Positions 1 through 9,056 of a DNA stretch of 64,000 nt are shown here, one piece after another; the stretch's first letter is position 1; each line of letters opens with the position of its first letter. Position numbers and translations under genes: made by a program. Origin of the DNA: Chloroflexota bacterium (GTDB lineage: Bacteria; Chloroflexota; Anaerolineae; Aggregatilineales; J027). The stretch is taken from assembly GCA_024434115.1 (NCBI GenBank), contig QMIT01000004.1:341073-405072 (forward strand), in the 5' to 3' direction. The notes below the pieces were generated by a model. It ran no database searches, was not told the DNA's origin, and was given only the letters and a program-made list of their open reading frames with translations.

Positions 1-111
1 CAAGGTTGGATTAGATGGGGTCATTGAGCTTTTTTCGGCAAAAGTGGACAGGCGGGCCATAAGAAATTAAACTCGTGACGTTCATTTTTATATCTCGATT
101 GGAGCAACCCT

Positions 112-882
112 ATGGCGACGGCCCTTCTCCGTTATTACACCAGCAGCGGCATTCAGCTTGGTATGATTCAAAATGGCATCGTCTATCGTGTCGAAGGCGA
201 TCTACAGGGTAATTATCGCGCCGGAGCCGAAATCAGCGCACTGGATGATATCCAACTCGCCCCACCTATCCAGCCCAGTAAAATTGTATGTGTGGCTCGC
301 AATTATGCCGCCCATGCTGCCGAACACGCCGTCGAAGTTCCCAAAACGCCGATGCTTTTTCTGAAACCGCCTAGCTCCCTGATTGCCTATGGTGAAAATA
401 TCGAACTCCCCGCTGATATTGGTCGCGTAGATTTGGAAGCCGAACTCGCGGTGATTATCGGCAAGCGGGCCAAACGGGTCAAAAAAGAGGACGCCCTCGA
501 TTATGTATTGGGCTATACCTGTGCCAACGACGTCTCAGCCCGTGTGCTGCAAAAAGCCGATGGTCAATGGGGGCGTGCCAAAGGATTTGATACGTTCTGC
601 CCGCTTGGCCCATTTATCGTGACCGACATCGAAAACCCCGGCAATCTCGGTATCAAAGCGCGGCAAAACGGCGAGGAGATTATCAATTCCAACACCTCCT
701 ATATGGTCTTTGATGTCGCCACCCTCATCGAATTCACCTCGCACGTCATGACCCTTGAACCCGGCGACGTGATTTTGACAGGCACTCCCGAAGGTGTGAC
801 CGAGATTAAACCCGGTGATACCGTCGAAATCGAAATTGAGGGCGTCGGCAGTTTGAGTAATCCAGTGGTCGCGGTGGTATGA
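112..882 (+). CDS. Fumarylacetoacetate hydrolase (FAH) family protein
   Basis: 256 residues, start ATG behind GGAGC. The FAH fold is recognisable from about residue 55 to the end. The three metal ligands of the family are visible: E109 and E111 in DLEAELAVII and D140 in ANDVSAR. The tail has the family signature LTGTPEGV followed by PGDTVEIEIEGVG. Members hydrolyse or decarboxylate beta-diketo acids such as acylpyruvates, 2-hydroxyhepta-2,4-diene-1,7-dioate or oxaloacetate in the cytoplasm with Mg2+ or Mn2+; the exact substrate cannot be read from sequence. The stop codon overlaps the start of the Nudix gene by 4 bases, so the two are almost certainly cotranscribed and translationally coupled. 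Confidence 0.9.
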   Translation: MATALLRYYTSSGIQLGMIQNGIVYRVEGDLQGNYRAGAEISALDDIQLAPPIQPSKIVCVARNYAAHAAEHAVEVPKTPMLFLKPPSSLIAYGENIELPADIGRVDLEAELAVIIGKRAKRVKKEDALDYVLGYTCANDVSARVLQKADGQWGRAKGFDTFCPLGPFIVTDIENPGNLGIKARQNGEEIINSNTSYMVFDVATLIEFTSHVMTLEPGDVILTGTPEGVTEIKPGDTVEIEIEGVGSLSNPVVAVV

Positions 883-1313
883 TTATTCGACGCAAGGCCT
901 TCGCCTATATCACCCATCAAAATCGCCTATTGGTCTTTGAACACGCCGATTACCCCGACGCGGGGATTCAAGTTCCGGCGGGTTCGATTGAACCGGATGA
1001 GACTCCCGAACAGGGTGTCATGCGCGAGGCTTTTGAGGAAACCGGCTTAGAGGGGCTAAAAATTGAAGAATTTCTAGGCATGGTCGAATATCACTATAAC
1101 CGTGAGGAAATCGCCCACCGCTACTTTTTCCATCTGACTTGTGACCATGCGCCACCTGAAACATGGTCACATATGGAAATAAATCGCAGCGACGGCAACC
1201 CCGAACCACTGGAATTTTGCTTCTATTGGGCCACCCTGCCTGATGGCGTCCCACCACTGGTTGCTGACCATGATATTTTGGTAGGTGAACTTTGTCGGCG
1301 ACTCGGCCTTTAA
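879..1313 (+). CDS. Nudix hydrolase
   Basis: 144-residue cytoplasmic hydrolase of nucleoside-diphosphate-linked substrates. The Nudix box is complete: G35, E41, R49-E50, E53-E54, then T-G-L, which provides the Mg2+-binding glutamates. N- and C-terminal strands fit a single-domain family member. It starts inside the stop codon of the upstream FAH-family gene (ATGA overlap), implying one operon; a house-cleaning or salvage role next to a keto-acid enzyme is only an inference. The substrate is unknown. The convergent WD40 gene ends 6 bases downstream, and no terminator hairpin separates them. Confidence 0.9.
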   Translation: MIIRRKAFAYITHQNRLLVFEHADYPDAGIQVPAGSIEPDETPEQGVMREAFEETGLEGLKIEEFLGMVEYHYNREEIAHRYFFHLTCDHAPPETWSHMEINRSDGNPEPLEFCFYWATLPDGVPPLVADHDILVGELCRRLGL

Positions 1314-1319
1314 GATACG

Positions 1320-2399
1320 CTATTCAAAATCTTTAATTTCTATATTGCCGTCGGAGGTAGAAATGGCTAATTGCTTTCCATCTGGACTCCAGCTTACCGA
1401 AATCACATAAGAATCATAGGAGAAAACTTCAACTAACTCGTAGGTTGACATATCCCACACTCGAACCGAATTATCGCTATTATCTTCGTCAAGCCAATTA
1501 CCGTTGGCGCTGGCAAGTAAGTTTGACCCAGCGCTCCATGCAATGGCGTTAATGAGGCTGCCTTCTGTCGTCAAGATATGGTCTTCTTGGCCCGGCGCTA
1601 CATTATTCACATAGACAACGGCTTGGTTGAGGGATCGCGGCGTTACGAGAGTTACAGCCAATTGTTCTTCGTCAGGACTCCAAGCAACTGACTGTGGTGT
1701 GGTCCGCCAATTAACATAGTATGCTCCATTCCACACATTGCTATCAAACAACGCTTCAAAAGATTCGCCGTCATATAAAACGAAGTTGAAAACATTCACA
1801 ACCGCCAGCTTAGTACCATCAAAGTTCCAAGCCACCGCTCTTGACTGCTGGCCTGAAGTGTCCCACTGTATAGTTCTGAATTCATTCGCTTCCCAGTTCC
1901 AAATGCTAACTGAGCCGTCATGGGAAACAGCTATTTGGTCTCCTGCGGGACTCCAACTAATTGCCTCAATGTGGTCAAACGGGCCATCAATTCGACCAGC
2001 TTCGAAATCATCTGTGAGGTAGGCCTCCATGTTGATTGAGCGGATTTTCTCTCCTAATTGGACATCCCAGATGTTGACGTCGTAGTTTCCGTCTGCTGTG
2101 ACAATTAGTTCACCATCTGGACTCCATGCGAAGGCGTCTGGGGCTTTACCCTCTTGACCAAAACTTTTCAGCACTTCACCTGTAGCTATATCCCATACGA
2201 CAATATCATAAAGATCACGAACGGCAAGTTGGTTTTTGTTTGGATGCCAAGCGATTGGACATATATGAAGGTCAGATTCGTGTCTACAGTGAATTGCATC
2301 ATTAGCGTGGGAATATGTAGGCGATGGAAATGAAAAAACAACCATACCAACAATGAAAACGCTTAGTAGAAGGAAAGAATCTCTAAGAACATTTTTCAT
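1320..2399 (-). CDS. Secreted WD40-repeat protein, single seven-bladed propeller
   Basis: 359 residues. Residues 1-32 form a Sec signal peptide (KNVLRD charged start, hydrophobic LLLSVFIVGMVVF, likely cleavage after TYSHA). The rest consists of about seven WD40 blades, each with the pattern A/S-W-S-P-D-G-x-x-L-A and ending W-D or a variant. There is no other domain and no lipobox or wall anchor. The start is supported by an AGGAGGAAGGGG purine run just upstream. Such propellers usually act as protein-binding scaffolds; the partner is unknown. Base composition looks more AT-rich than the flanking metabolic genes, similar to the second propeller gene at 10.8 kb, which may indicate separate acquisition. 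Confidence 0.8.
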   Translation of the reverse strand: MKNVLRDSFLLLSVFIVGMVVFSFPSPTYSHANDAIHCRHESDLHICPIAWHPNKNQLAVRDLYDIVVWDIATGEVLKSFGQEGKAPDAFAWSPDGELIVTADGNYDVNIWDVQLGEKIRSINMEAYLTDDFEAGRIDGPFDHIEAISWSPAGDQIAVSHDGSVSIWNWEANEFRTIQWDTSGQQSRAVAWNFDGTKLAVVNVFNFVLYDGESFEALFDSNVWNGAYYVNWRTTPQSVAWSPDEEQLAVTLVTPRSLNQAVVYVNNVAPGQEDHILTTEGSLINAIAWSAGSNLLASANGNWLDEDNSDNSVRVWDMSTYELVEVFSYDSYVISVSWSPDGKQLAISTSDGNIEIKDFE

Positions 2400-2450
2400 A
2401 CGCAGCCCCTTCCTCCTAAAATAGGATACTGTTTTTGCAATTGGGGTATT

Positions 2451-3002
2451 TTATTCCTCGGCCCGAATAAACTCCGGCGGCACATAATCCGCCAGCCACA
2501 CATTCTCATTCCCCAAATAAAACGCCACCCCATTGCGATAGGCATCACCCGCCAAAATCTCTAAAATGACCACCTTGCCCCCTTTCCGACTCGCCACCTC
2601 ACCCGCCAGTTTGCGATCCGTTGCAAAATGCACATATTGGCGTTTCATGGGTTTAAGGCCCTTTTTCAAAATCACATCCAGCACCGAATGGGTTGTGCCA
2701 TGATACAAAATTCGCGGCGGGGCGGATGGCGTTTTTTTGACTTTCTGGCTTGTCGAATGTCCATAGAGCGCCCGAATCCGCCCATCCGCGATTTCGTAGC
2801 GTTTTTTGCTGGCCTGTTCATTCATCTGCACCACGTCCGCCTCGGTGAGATGTTCCCATTCCGGCCTCAGTTTACGGAGCGACTGCAACAAATCCTCCAC
2901 CGCAACCCAACCATTTTCATCCAATGTGAGTGAATATAGTTTAGGTCGGTGTCGCAAGGCTAAAGAAACGGTTCGGCTCAAATGGGTATAATTAAGACTC
3001 AA
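2451..3002 (-). CDS. kptA: RNA 2'-phosphotransferase (Tpt1/KptA family)
   Basis: 183 residues from a TTG start at 3002, chosen because GGGAGGA lies 8 bases upstream and the family homology begins right there (LSRTVSLALRHRP). The longer frame to 3077 would cross the divergent gene. An N-terminal winged-helix lobe carries the RHRP motif; the C-terminal ADP-ribosyltransferase-like lobe begins at ILYHGT and ends with VWLADYVPPEFI. Family members remove a 2'-phosphate from RNA using NAD+, releasing ADP-ribose cyclic phosphate; in bacteria the physiological substrate is unsettled. The last codons (Glu-Glu-stop) lie within a hairpin repeat that recurs at 45.9 and 49.6 kb. Confidence 0.9.
   Translation of the reverse strand: MSLNYTHLSRTVSLALRHRPKLYSLTLDENGWVAVEDLLQSLRKLRPEWEHLTEADVVQMNEQASKKRYEIADGRIRALYGHSTSQKVKKTPSAPPRILYHGTTHSVLDVILKKGLKPMKRQYVHFATDRKLAGEVASRKGGKVVILEILAGDAYRNGVAFYLGNENVWLADYVPPEFIRAEE
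2987..2992 (+). promoter_or_regulatory. Consensus -10 box for the ABC-2-like gene
   Basis: A perfect TATAAT lies 44 bases before the ATG at 3036 and inside the first codons of the divergent kptA. No good -35 hexamer is present at 16-18 bases, so the assignment rests on the -10 only. Confidence 0.45.
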
Positions 3003-3035
3003 TTGAAAAATCCTCCCACTATAGGGGTTCAAGGG

Positions 3036-3959
3036 ATGTATAACCGGATTCCCGATTGGCTGCCGGGATGGGCGCACCCGCGTTTCCCGCTTGTGGCAAA
3101 CGAACTACGCAAATTGAGCATTTTTGATTACCGTATCGCTGCCACCAGCCGTCGCTTGGTTCGACTGTTTTCGATTCTCAATCCGATTTTGCTCATTATA
3201 TCCTTTGCCCTGCTCATTTCGCATGAAGTCACTGTCGGTTTCATGGTCTATATCCCCCTGCTCTTTATCGCCCCCCTATTGATGCTCCTTTCCGAAAGTT
3301 TCTATCTGCGTCTGCTAACCAATGCCCGCTGGATGGCGGCCCATGCCATTGCTGGCGAGGTCGAACACGGTACATGGGACATCATCCGCACCGTGCCCCT
3401 GCCGCGCTATCAATTGATTTTCAGCAAATTCGCCGCCTTGTTATGGACAGCCCGCCCTGTGCTGCTGCAAATTTTTGTCTCGCGCTTGGTGATTGCCCTG
3501 TTTATCGGCCTGCTGCGCTACAATCTCAATAACGTCACCCTCACCATCGCCGACGCCCTCCCCTTAGCACTCTTGGGATTGATGATTGTGCTGATGCCCC
3601 TTTTAGAATTATTTGTCACCATGAGTGGTGGGCTATTGATTTCCGCCACCACGCCCAATATCCGCCAAGCCAATTTGTGGATGTTGATTATGCAAGGGTC
3701 ATTTCGTTTGCTGACCGGGATGCTCTTTTTTGTGCTGCATTATGACGCCGCCGACTTCAGCCTGATTCGTTTTTTCCCCCTGATGATTTTTCCGCACTGG
3801 GAATTGATGCTGTTGTGGATGTGGCTACCTGTGCCCTTATCTGAGGCCGATCAACTCAACGATTTCGCCGCCCCGCTGATACTGGCCTATGTGCTGCTGC
3901 CCTTGATTGTGGGGGGATTGTCGTTGTGGAGTACGATTCGCCGTGTGCAAAATACCTGA
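3036..3959 (+). CDS. ABC-2-type transporter permease-like membrane protein
   Basis: 307 residues from ATG 3036, preceded by AGGGG; an upstream ATG at 2982 would overlap kptA and add nothing homologous. About six to eight hydrophobic segments are visible. The loop GEVEHGTWDIIRTVPLPR followed by YQLIFSKFAALL matches the signature of ABC-2 permeases (E-x-x-x-G-T-x-x-x-l-x-x-x-P-L). No ATPase subunit is adjacent, so the energy partner, if any, is elsewhere. Substrate unknown. It runs in the same direction as argS with 64 bases between them, and argS appears to have its own promoter. Alternative: a non-transporting membrane protein of the same fold. Confidence 0.65.
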   Translation: MYNRIPDWLPGWAHPRFPLVANELRKLSIFDYRIAATSRRLVRLFSILNPILLIISFALLISHEVTVGFMVYIPLLFIAPLLMLLSESFYLRLLTNARWMAAHAIAGEVEHGTWDIIRTVPLPRYQLIFSKFAALLWTARPVLLQIFVSRLVIALFIGLLRYNLNNVTLTIADALPLALLGLMIVLMPLLELFVTMSGGLLISATTPNIRQANLWMLIMQGSFRLLTGMLFFVLHYDAADFSLIRFFPLMIFPHWELMLLWMWLPVPLSEADQLNDFAAPLILAYVLLPLIVGGLSLWSTIRRVQNT

Positions 3960-3972
3960 ATCGGCCTCACTA

Positions 3973-3981
3973 TGCTACAAT
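3973..3981 (+). promoter_or_regulatory. Extended -10 element upstream of argS
   Basis: TGCTACAAT (TG, one base, TACAAT) sits 43 bases before the TTG start of argS, just after the stop of the membrane gene. Similar TG-n-TAC elements precede genes at 47847 and 54203. Confidence 0.4.
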
Positions 3982-4023
3982 AAAAAACTCAATTTCTATG
4001 GACTGACATTAGGAGTTACCGCG

Positions 4024-5745
4024 TTGACCTTTACGCCCATTCCCCAACGCATTGAAGGCTTTGTCCGCGATGCCATTGCCGCCGCGCAACAAGCCGGAAA
4101 ACTACCCGCCGCCGATGCCATTGCCGTGCCCATCAACCGCCCCAAAAAAGCCGATCAGGGAGATTATGCCTGCCCTGCGCCAATGGCTCTTGCCAAAACC
4201 TTTGGTCTCAAGCCGCTAGATATTGCCCAAACCATCGCCGACCACATGCCTAAAAACGATCTTTTGCGGGAGGTGATTGTCGCCCCACCCGGCTTTCTCA
4301 ATTTTTGGCTCAATCGGGAGTGGGTGCGTGAACAAATCCACATCATCATCAAGGCTGATGACAAGATTTTTCAGCAAGATATTGGCAAGAACCGCCGTGT
4401 GAATGTGGAATTCCTCAGTGCCAACCCGACAGGCCCGCTGCATGTGGGACGCACACGCGGGGCAGTCGTAGGGGATGGCATTGCCCGTTTGATGGAAATG
4501 TGCGGCTGGAACGTCTACCGCGAATATTATTTCAACAACGGGGGTCGCCAAATGACCCTGCTCGGTCAAAGTTTGCAGGCCCGTTATTTGCAGGCATTAG
4601 GTATTGACGCCGAACTCCCCAAAGGCGGCTATGAAGGTGAATATCATAGCGACATGGGTCAAAAATTGGCGGGTGAAAAAGGCGACGAATGGAAAAACGC
4701 CGATTGGTCGGTCTTTAAAGAATATGCCGAGCAAGAAATCTTCCGCAACATCGAAAACACCCTTGATCGCCTCGGCATTCGTTTTGACCTGTTTTTCCCG
4801 GAATTGAGTCTCTATGGAGAACCTGTCGAGCAAGTACGCGCTGAACTAGAAAAACGTGGCTATCTATATTATTCGCCCACCCGTCATGGCGCGTCAGAAG
4901 AAGATGTAGCCGCCGCCAAAGCCAAAAATCTCGCCCCGGCCCTCTGGTTCAAGAGTACCGAATTTGGCGATGACGAAGACCGCATTATCCTGCGAAGCAC
5001 GGGTGAACCCACCTATGTACTACCCGACATCGCCTATCATGTCAATAAATTAGGGCGCGGCTTCGACCTGTGCATTGATATTTTTGGCTCTGACCACTTC
5101 ACCGAGGCCCAAACCGTCAATCGTGGCCTGCAAGCACTGGGTTACGATGCTGATAAAGTGAAGGTCGTCCTAACGCAGTGGGTACAGTTGATGCGCGACG
5201 GTCAGCCTGTCGGCATGAGTACCCGTAAAGGTGAGGTCGTCAATTTGGACGACCTGATTAATGAAATCGGGCCAGACGCCGTGCGCTATTTCATGCTCAA
5301 CCGCAGCACCGACGCCACTATCAATTTTGACCTCGATTTGGCGGTCAAGGCATCGAATGAAAACCCGGTGTTTTATATCCAGAATGCCCATGTGCGTTGC
5401 GCCGGGATTTTGCGCCAAGTCGAGGAGCGTGGTTATCCCAACGATTGGGACAAGGATGCCGATTTATCGCTGCTTGGTGAATCCGAAACGGCCTTCATTT
5501 TGAAGATGTTGGAATTCCCCGATCAATTGGTCTTTGCCCATGACAACCTCGCCCCGCATCAGATGGCGTTCTGGGCATTGGATTTGGCGCGGGCCTTCCA
5601 CCCTCTTTACGATGAAATCCGTGTGCTACACAGTGAAGTGCCGGAAGATGTCGCCAAAGCCCGCCTGAAGATGTATCGCGCCGCCAAGATCGTCTTTAAG
5701 CGTGTCCTGACCCTCATGGGCATGACCGCCCCCGAACGTATGTAA
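4024..5745 (+). CDS. argS: Arginyl-tRNA synthetase
   Basis: 573 residues from TTG 4024, chosen because AGGAG lies 8 bases upstream and the protein aligns with class I ArgRS from here. It joins arginine to its tRNA in the cytoplasm. Domains in order: N-terminal Add-1 domain (about 1-110), Rossmann catalytic core with the HIGH equivalent HVGR at 140-143 in SANPTGPLHVGRTRGAVVGD, the KMSKS-equivalent loop MSTRKG, and the C-terminal anticodon-binding helical domain with the ALDLARAFHPLYDE-type motif. The canonical first Lys of KMSKS is absent, as in most ArgRS. A strong terminator follows. Length is normal for bacterial ArgRS. Confidence 0.97.
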   Translation: MTFTPIPQRIEGFVRDAIAAAQQAGKLPAADAIAVPINRPKKADQGDYACPAPMALAKTFGLKPLDIAQTIADHMPKNDLLREVIVAPPGFLNFWLNREWVREQIHIIIKADDKIFQQDIGKNRRVNVEFLSANPTGPLHVGRTRGAVVGDGIARLMEMCGWNVYREYYFNNGGRQMTLLGQSLQARYLQALGIDAELPKGGYEGEYHSDMGQKLAGEKGDEWKNADWSVFKEYAEQEIFRNIENTLDRLGIRFDLFFPELSLYGEPVEQVRAELEKRGYLYYSPTRHGASEEDVAAAKAKNLAPALWFKSTEFGDDEDRIILRSTGEPTYVLPDIAYHVNKLGRGFDLCIDIFGSDHFTEAQTVNRGLQALGYDADKVKVVLTQWVQLMRDGQPVGMSTRKGEVVNLDDLINEIGPDAVRYFMLNRSTDATINFDLDLAVKASNENPVFYIQNAHVRCAGILRQVEERGYPNDWDKDADLSLLGESETAFILKMLEFPDQLVFAHDNLAPHQMAFWALDLARAFHPLYDEIRVLHSEVPEDVAKARLKMYRAAKIVFKRVLTLMGMTAPERM

Positions 5746-5750
5746 CCAAT

Positions 5751-5786
5751 AAAAAAGGGCGATTCACAAACGGGTCGCCCTTTCGA
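5751..5786. terminator. Bidirectional intrinsic terminator after argS
   Basis: Stem AAAGGGCGA (5754-5762) pairs with TCGCCCTTT (5775-5783) around a 12-base loop. A-run on the left and T-run on the right allow termination for argS and for the convergent cupin gene. Confidence 0.85.
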
Positions 5787-5812
5787 TTTTCATCTATGGA
5801 ATCTTGGAAATC

Positions 5813-6178
5813 CTACACCCAAAGCTGATTCTCAATGGCTACCGTGCGCTCAGTTTCAACATCTCCCGTGTGGGTAGTCTGTTTCGGTTCAATCAACATA
5901 ATATGGGTCTCGACTGGTGCATATGGGTTATGTTCGACACCCTTCGGCACCACAAATAATTCCCCCGGATTGAGTTCGACGGTGCGATCTCGCATCTGAA
6001 TAATCAACTTACCGCTGATGACAAAAAATATCTCATCTTCGTGTTCATGCGCGTGCCAGACAAATTCGCCTTCCAGCTTGGCTAATTTGACATACTGCCC
6101 ATTGGCCTCGGCAATGATGCGGGGTGACCAATGATCGTTAAATAACGTGAATTTTTCTACCAGATTGGCTTTGTCCAT
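5813..6178 (-). CDS. Small cupin-domain protein
   Basis: 121 residues, a single cupin barrel. Metal-ligand pattern of cupin motif 1 is visible as H-A-H-E-H-E-D-E (about residues 42-49), followed by the second motif with PKGVEHNPYAP. The family includes isomerases, dioxygenases and small sensor proteins; the mannose-6-phosphate-isomerase-like subfamily is the closest in style. No substrate can be named. It is the only gene between the argS terminator and the 135-base spacer that carries a hairpin repeat, so it is probably monocistronic. Confidence 0.85.
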   Translation of the reverse strand: MDKANLVEKFTLFNDHWSPRIIAEANGQYVKLAKLEGEFVWHAHEHEDEIFFVISGKLIIQMRDRTVELNPGELFVVPKGVEHNPYAPVETHIMLIEPKQTTHTGDVETERTVAIENQLWV

Positions 6179-6262
6179 TGATGGGATGTCCTTTGTTGAT
6201 TCAGCCGTCTTGGAGATTCAACTTCGCAAATTCTATCTTGATGGTTTGTCTTTCACCCTAGA

Positions 6263-6289
6263 TTCAGCACGGCGGCTTCAGCCCCGTGT
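6263..6289. repeat. Dispersed hairpin repeat, family A, copy 1
   Basis: A 27-base element with arms CACGG (6268) and CCGTG (to 6288) and inner arms GGCT/AGCC. A second copy differing at one base lies at 52990-53016. Both are in intergenic spacers. Confidence 0.7.
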
Positions 6290-6313
6290 AATCTGTATGG
6301 TACTCCCCACTTT

Positions 6314-7318
6314 CTACTGCGTCGCACCGGGGTCGTTAATCGTCACTGCTTCGTTAATCGCAAAATACAGCACGGAGCTTTCAAAACTCAGCGCCAATGT
6401 AAACTCGGCGGATGAACCGCGTGCCACATTCAGTCCGTCTGTCTCCGAAAGGTTGATTTCGACCTCTAATATCAACTGCTCCCCGACTAAGCCACCATCC
6501 TCAGCGTCCAAAAATACGGTGATGGTCAGGTTGCTGTCAGTAGCTAGATGGTTAAAAAATGCCGTCCGGTCAAGGATGTCCAAACGGGGATTGGCAAGGA
6601 TGCTTTCGACATCAATATCTAACACCTCAATCCCCACCAGCGGGTCAACCGTAATCGTATAAACCTGTACGGGATTGGGATACTGTCGTAGGGTGACTTC
6701 ACCCAAATCTTCGACAGCCGTCGCCGTTTCCAATAATTCATTAGTGGCCCGCAGCGCAATCAATTCTTTGGCATCTACATGCGATTCCAGATTAGCGACC
6801 TCAGCCGAGGCCAAATCCGCTGTCACCGCCGCGTTAATCGGGGTGAAATCGTTGAGTTCAAGATTGCGCCCATCATCCGGCGAGGATGTACGATCTCCCT
6901 GCACATACACAATACCGCTAATCCCCACAATCTCGAAATCGGCCTGCACCGTGACATTGTTAATGGTCTGGCGGCCTTCCGATTCGCGGATGGTGCGGGT
7001 CTGCCCCAATTCGGTCTGCACGGCACTGTTGGGCACATCATAGACCGAATCTACGGTACGGCGGGTGTTATCATTCAAGGTATACGGATCAGCATCCCCC
7101 ACCGCCAAACTCAGCCCCAATTGGCTGTTTTCACCCGACTGTGCCGAATAGGTATTCCAATTGCGTGTCCGCTCATACGCTGCCAAAATTTCACGCAGGG
7201 CCGCCTGTTCTTGGCGAGAAAGGCCGTCATCTTGTGCCAGTCCAATCATATGCGGTGTGTTCAGCAAACCGAGTACAACTAAGGCTAGAATGAGAGGGCG
7301 AATGAACTTGTACAGCAT
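6314..7318 (-). CDS. Secreted LppX/LolA-like protein (first of three in window)
   Basis: 334 residues from ATG 7318, which follows the upstream stop by one base and has AAGGAG in front. Signal peptide at residues 1-29 (MLYKFIRPL, then LILALVVLGLL, cleavage near GLAQ). The mature part opens with a helix, EQAALREILAAYERTRN-W, then a long beta-rich region with a late strand pair resembling the LppX/LprG fold of lipid-binding lipoproteins. No lipobox cysteine is present. The upstream gene and the gene at 54203 share this layout. Function unknown; binding of a lipid or other hydrophobic ligand at the cell surface is an inference from fold resemblance only. Confidence 0.6.
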   Translation of the reverse strand: MLYKFIRPLILALVVLGLLNTPHMIGLAQDDGLSRQEQAALREILAAYERTRNWNTYSAQSGENSQLGLSLAVGDADPYTLNDNTRRTVDSVYDVPNSAVQTELGQTRTIRESEGRQTINNVTVQADFEIVGISGIVYVQGDRTSSPDDGRNLELNDFTPINAAVTADLASAEVANLESHVDAKELIALRATNELLETATAVEDLGEVTLRQYPNPVQVYTITVDPLVGIEVLDIDVESILANPRLDILDRTAFFNHLATDSNLTITVFLDAEDGGLVGEQLILEVEINLSETDGLNVARGSSAEFTLALSFESSVLYFAINEAVTINDPGATQ

Positions 7319-7319
7319 G

Positions 7320-8303
7320 TTAACCCACTCCTTCTTCGACGAGCGGCATTTCAATGTCGAATTCGGCATCTAGCTCATTCAGTGTCAGGGTCTCGGATTG
7401 ATGGTGGGTAATTGTGACCGCCGCCCCACCCAAATCACTACCAAAGGTTTTGCTGTCCAACGCGCTTTCGAGATTCAGCGTCAGGGTCTGGCGATGCACC
7501 ATCTGGTCATCTACCCCAACCCACACCTCCAGTGTATAGACCGCCGCATTGAGGAGCGCCTTCACTGCCTCCTCAGACAATTCCAAATCGCCAAACAGTG
7601 CTGAGGCATCTTGTTCCAATGCTGCCATTGCCTCCGCTGCATTGAGCGTGAGCAAATAGCGGTTCATCGTCTGCTCATTTAATGTCTCATCCGGCAACCA
7701 CTCAGCTGATTGTACTATTGTGGTATACAGCAGGCCGTTCACAGCACCTACAAGCAACACATGATCTAACGATGATGCCAACTCTGTTAGCGAAACCACC
7801 CCATTGCCCCCCAGCACCATACCTTCTTGGATTTCTTGCCATCCCTCCGGCAGTCCGGCCCGATATTCCATAGCAGTCTCGTCCAAATTGATAAACACTC
7901 GTCCATCAATCGAAACTACGGATGCCGCCAATTCCAATTGGGGGATCATCTCAATTTCAGGCAGGGGTGCTCCTGATTCCAGTGGGCCGGGCACTACAAT
8001 CTGGCCCTGCGCCACACGCTGATTTATGGACGAGCCTGAACTCGCTCCATCAATTTGTGCCGTTTGGGATTCCACGATTTCCGTCGAGATGATATAGACC
8101 GTATCACCTTGCACCAATTGGGTACTCTGCAAAGTCGTACCATCCCACTGCGCGGCGTAGCTCGTGCGGGTCACCGAATTTTGATAGGCCACTGTCAGCA
8201 AATCCAATGTAGCCTGCAAATCATCTTGGGCCTGTGCCTGAAACTTTGGAATCGCAATAGCAAGCAAAGCAATGATTACCCAAACGACATGTTTTTTACC
8301 CAT
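7320..8303 (-). CDS. Secreted LppX/LolA-like protein (second of three in window)
   Basis: 327 residues with signal peptide MGKKHVVWVIIALLAIAIP and cleavage near AQAQ. The mature part starts with LQATLDLLTVAYQNSVTRTS-Y, matching the helix-plus-aromatic opening of the downstream protein, and has a C-terminal strand YTLEVWVGVDDQMVHRQTL typical of LppX-like half-barrels. Its stop is one base before the next start, so the two are cotranscribed. GGAG lies about 11 bases before the ATG. No cysteine is available for lipidation. The helix-turn-helix gene ends 24 bases upstream and may regulate this pair. Function not established. Confidence 0.6.
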   Translation of the reverse strand: MGKKHVVWVIIALLAIAIPKFQAQAQDDLQATLDLLTVAYQNSVTRTSYAAQWDGTTLQSTQLVQGDTVYIISTEIVESQTAQIDGASSGSSINQRVAQGQIVVPGPLESGAPLPEIEMIPQLELAASVVSIDGRVFINLDETAMEYRAGLPEGWQEIQEGMVLGGNGVVSLTELASSLDHVLLVGAVNGLLYTTIVQSAEWLPDETLNEQTMNRYLLTLNAAEAMAALEQDASALFGDLELSEEAVKALLNAAVYTLEVWVGVDDQMVHRQTLTLNLESALDSKTFGSDLGGAAVTITHHQSETLTLNELDAEFDIEMPLVEEGVG

Positions 8304-8326
8304 TAGAAGATTTGCTCCACCAAAAT

Positions 8327-8968
8327 TCAGGGTTGTTGGCCGGGGGGAAGTTGCTCATGAAAATATTCGACGAGCGCCAGTTGAATCGTGTTAAAAATCT
8401 GATTGATCTTGCGCAACAGTCGAATTTGGGCCTCGTGGTCAAGTTGGGCCACCTGCGGCATTTGCATCGCGGCTTCGGTCAGGCTATCACGGAAAAACAT
8501 CACGATTTCCAAGCCATCGCGCACGGAAAGATGATTGGCGATGCTATTTTGGGCGTAACGCACCGCGATGCTTTGGGCCTCAATCAGTAGGCTGGCATCA
8601 TCTACTGGCATGGCGATATGCTGCATAATCAAGCCCAACAGCCGCTTGCCAAGTTCGCGTTGTTCTTCACGCTGTTCCCCATCAAACGCGGTCAGTCCGG
8701 AGGGGGGCAAACTCGTTTGCAGGCGATGGCGAGTCTCGACCAACGCATAACTCACCCATGCCTGTTGGTTATTGGGTGTAATCTGTTGTTCCTGATGTTT
8801 GACAAACACCGCCACATCCGATTCTAGAAATCGACGGTGTCCACCGGGGGTGATATAAACCGGGATGCTGCCATTATCGGCCCAACGCCGCAGGGTCGTC
8901 GGATGGATGCCGAGCATTTCTGCCGCCTGTGCCAATGTCAGCCATTTTTTTGCCGTCGCGTCTGTCAT
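8327..8968 (-). CDS. MerR/BldC-type helix-turn-helix protein with RsbRD-N-like C-terminal domain
   Basis: 213 residues. Residues 8-60 are a clear MerR-superfamily winged HTH: LTLAQAAEMLGIHPTTLRRW then IPVYITPGGHRRF, as in BldC and excisionase-like DNA-binding proteins. The remaining 140 residues are all-helical and resemble the N-terminal globin-like domain of RsbR/RsbRD stress proteins; this second assignment is tentative. There is no obvious dimerisation coiled coil like that of classical MerR. AGGA precedes the ATG. It heads a probable three-gene unit with the two LppX-like genes, so it may control them. Confidence 0.7.
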   Translation of the reverse strand: MTDATAKKWLTLAQAAEMLGIHPTTLRRWADNGSIPVYITPGGHRRFLESDVAVFVKHQEQQITPNNQQAWVSYALVETRHRLQTSLPPSGLTAFDGEQREEQRELGKRLLGLIMQHIAMPVDDASLLIEAQSIAVRYAQNSIANHLSVRDGLEIVMFFRDSLTEAAMQMPQVAQLDHEAQIRLLRKINQIFNTIQLALVEYFHEQLPPGQQP

Positions 8969-9056
8969 GAATCCTGACCGTGTATCATTTCTGTATAGGT
9001 TTGATTCTAACAGGTGTTCGTCAATGCTGAAAGTTGGCAGCCATCCCGATACCTGA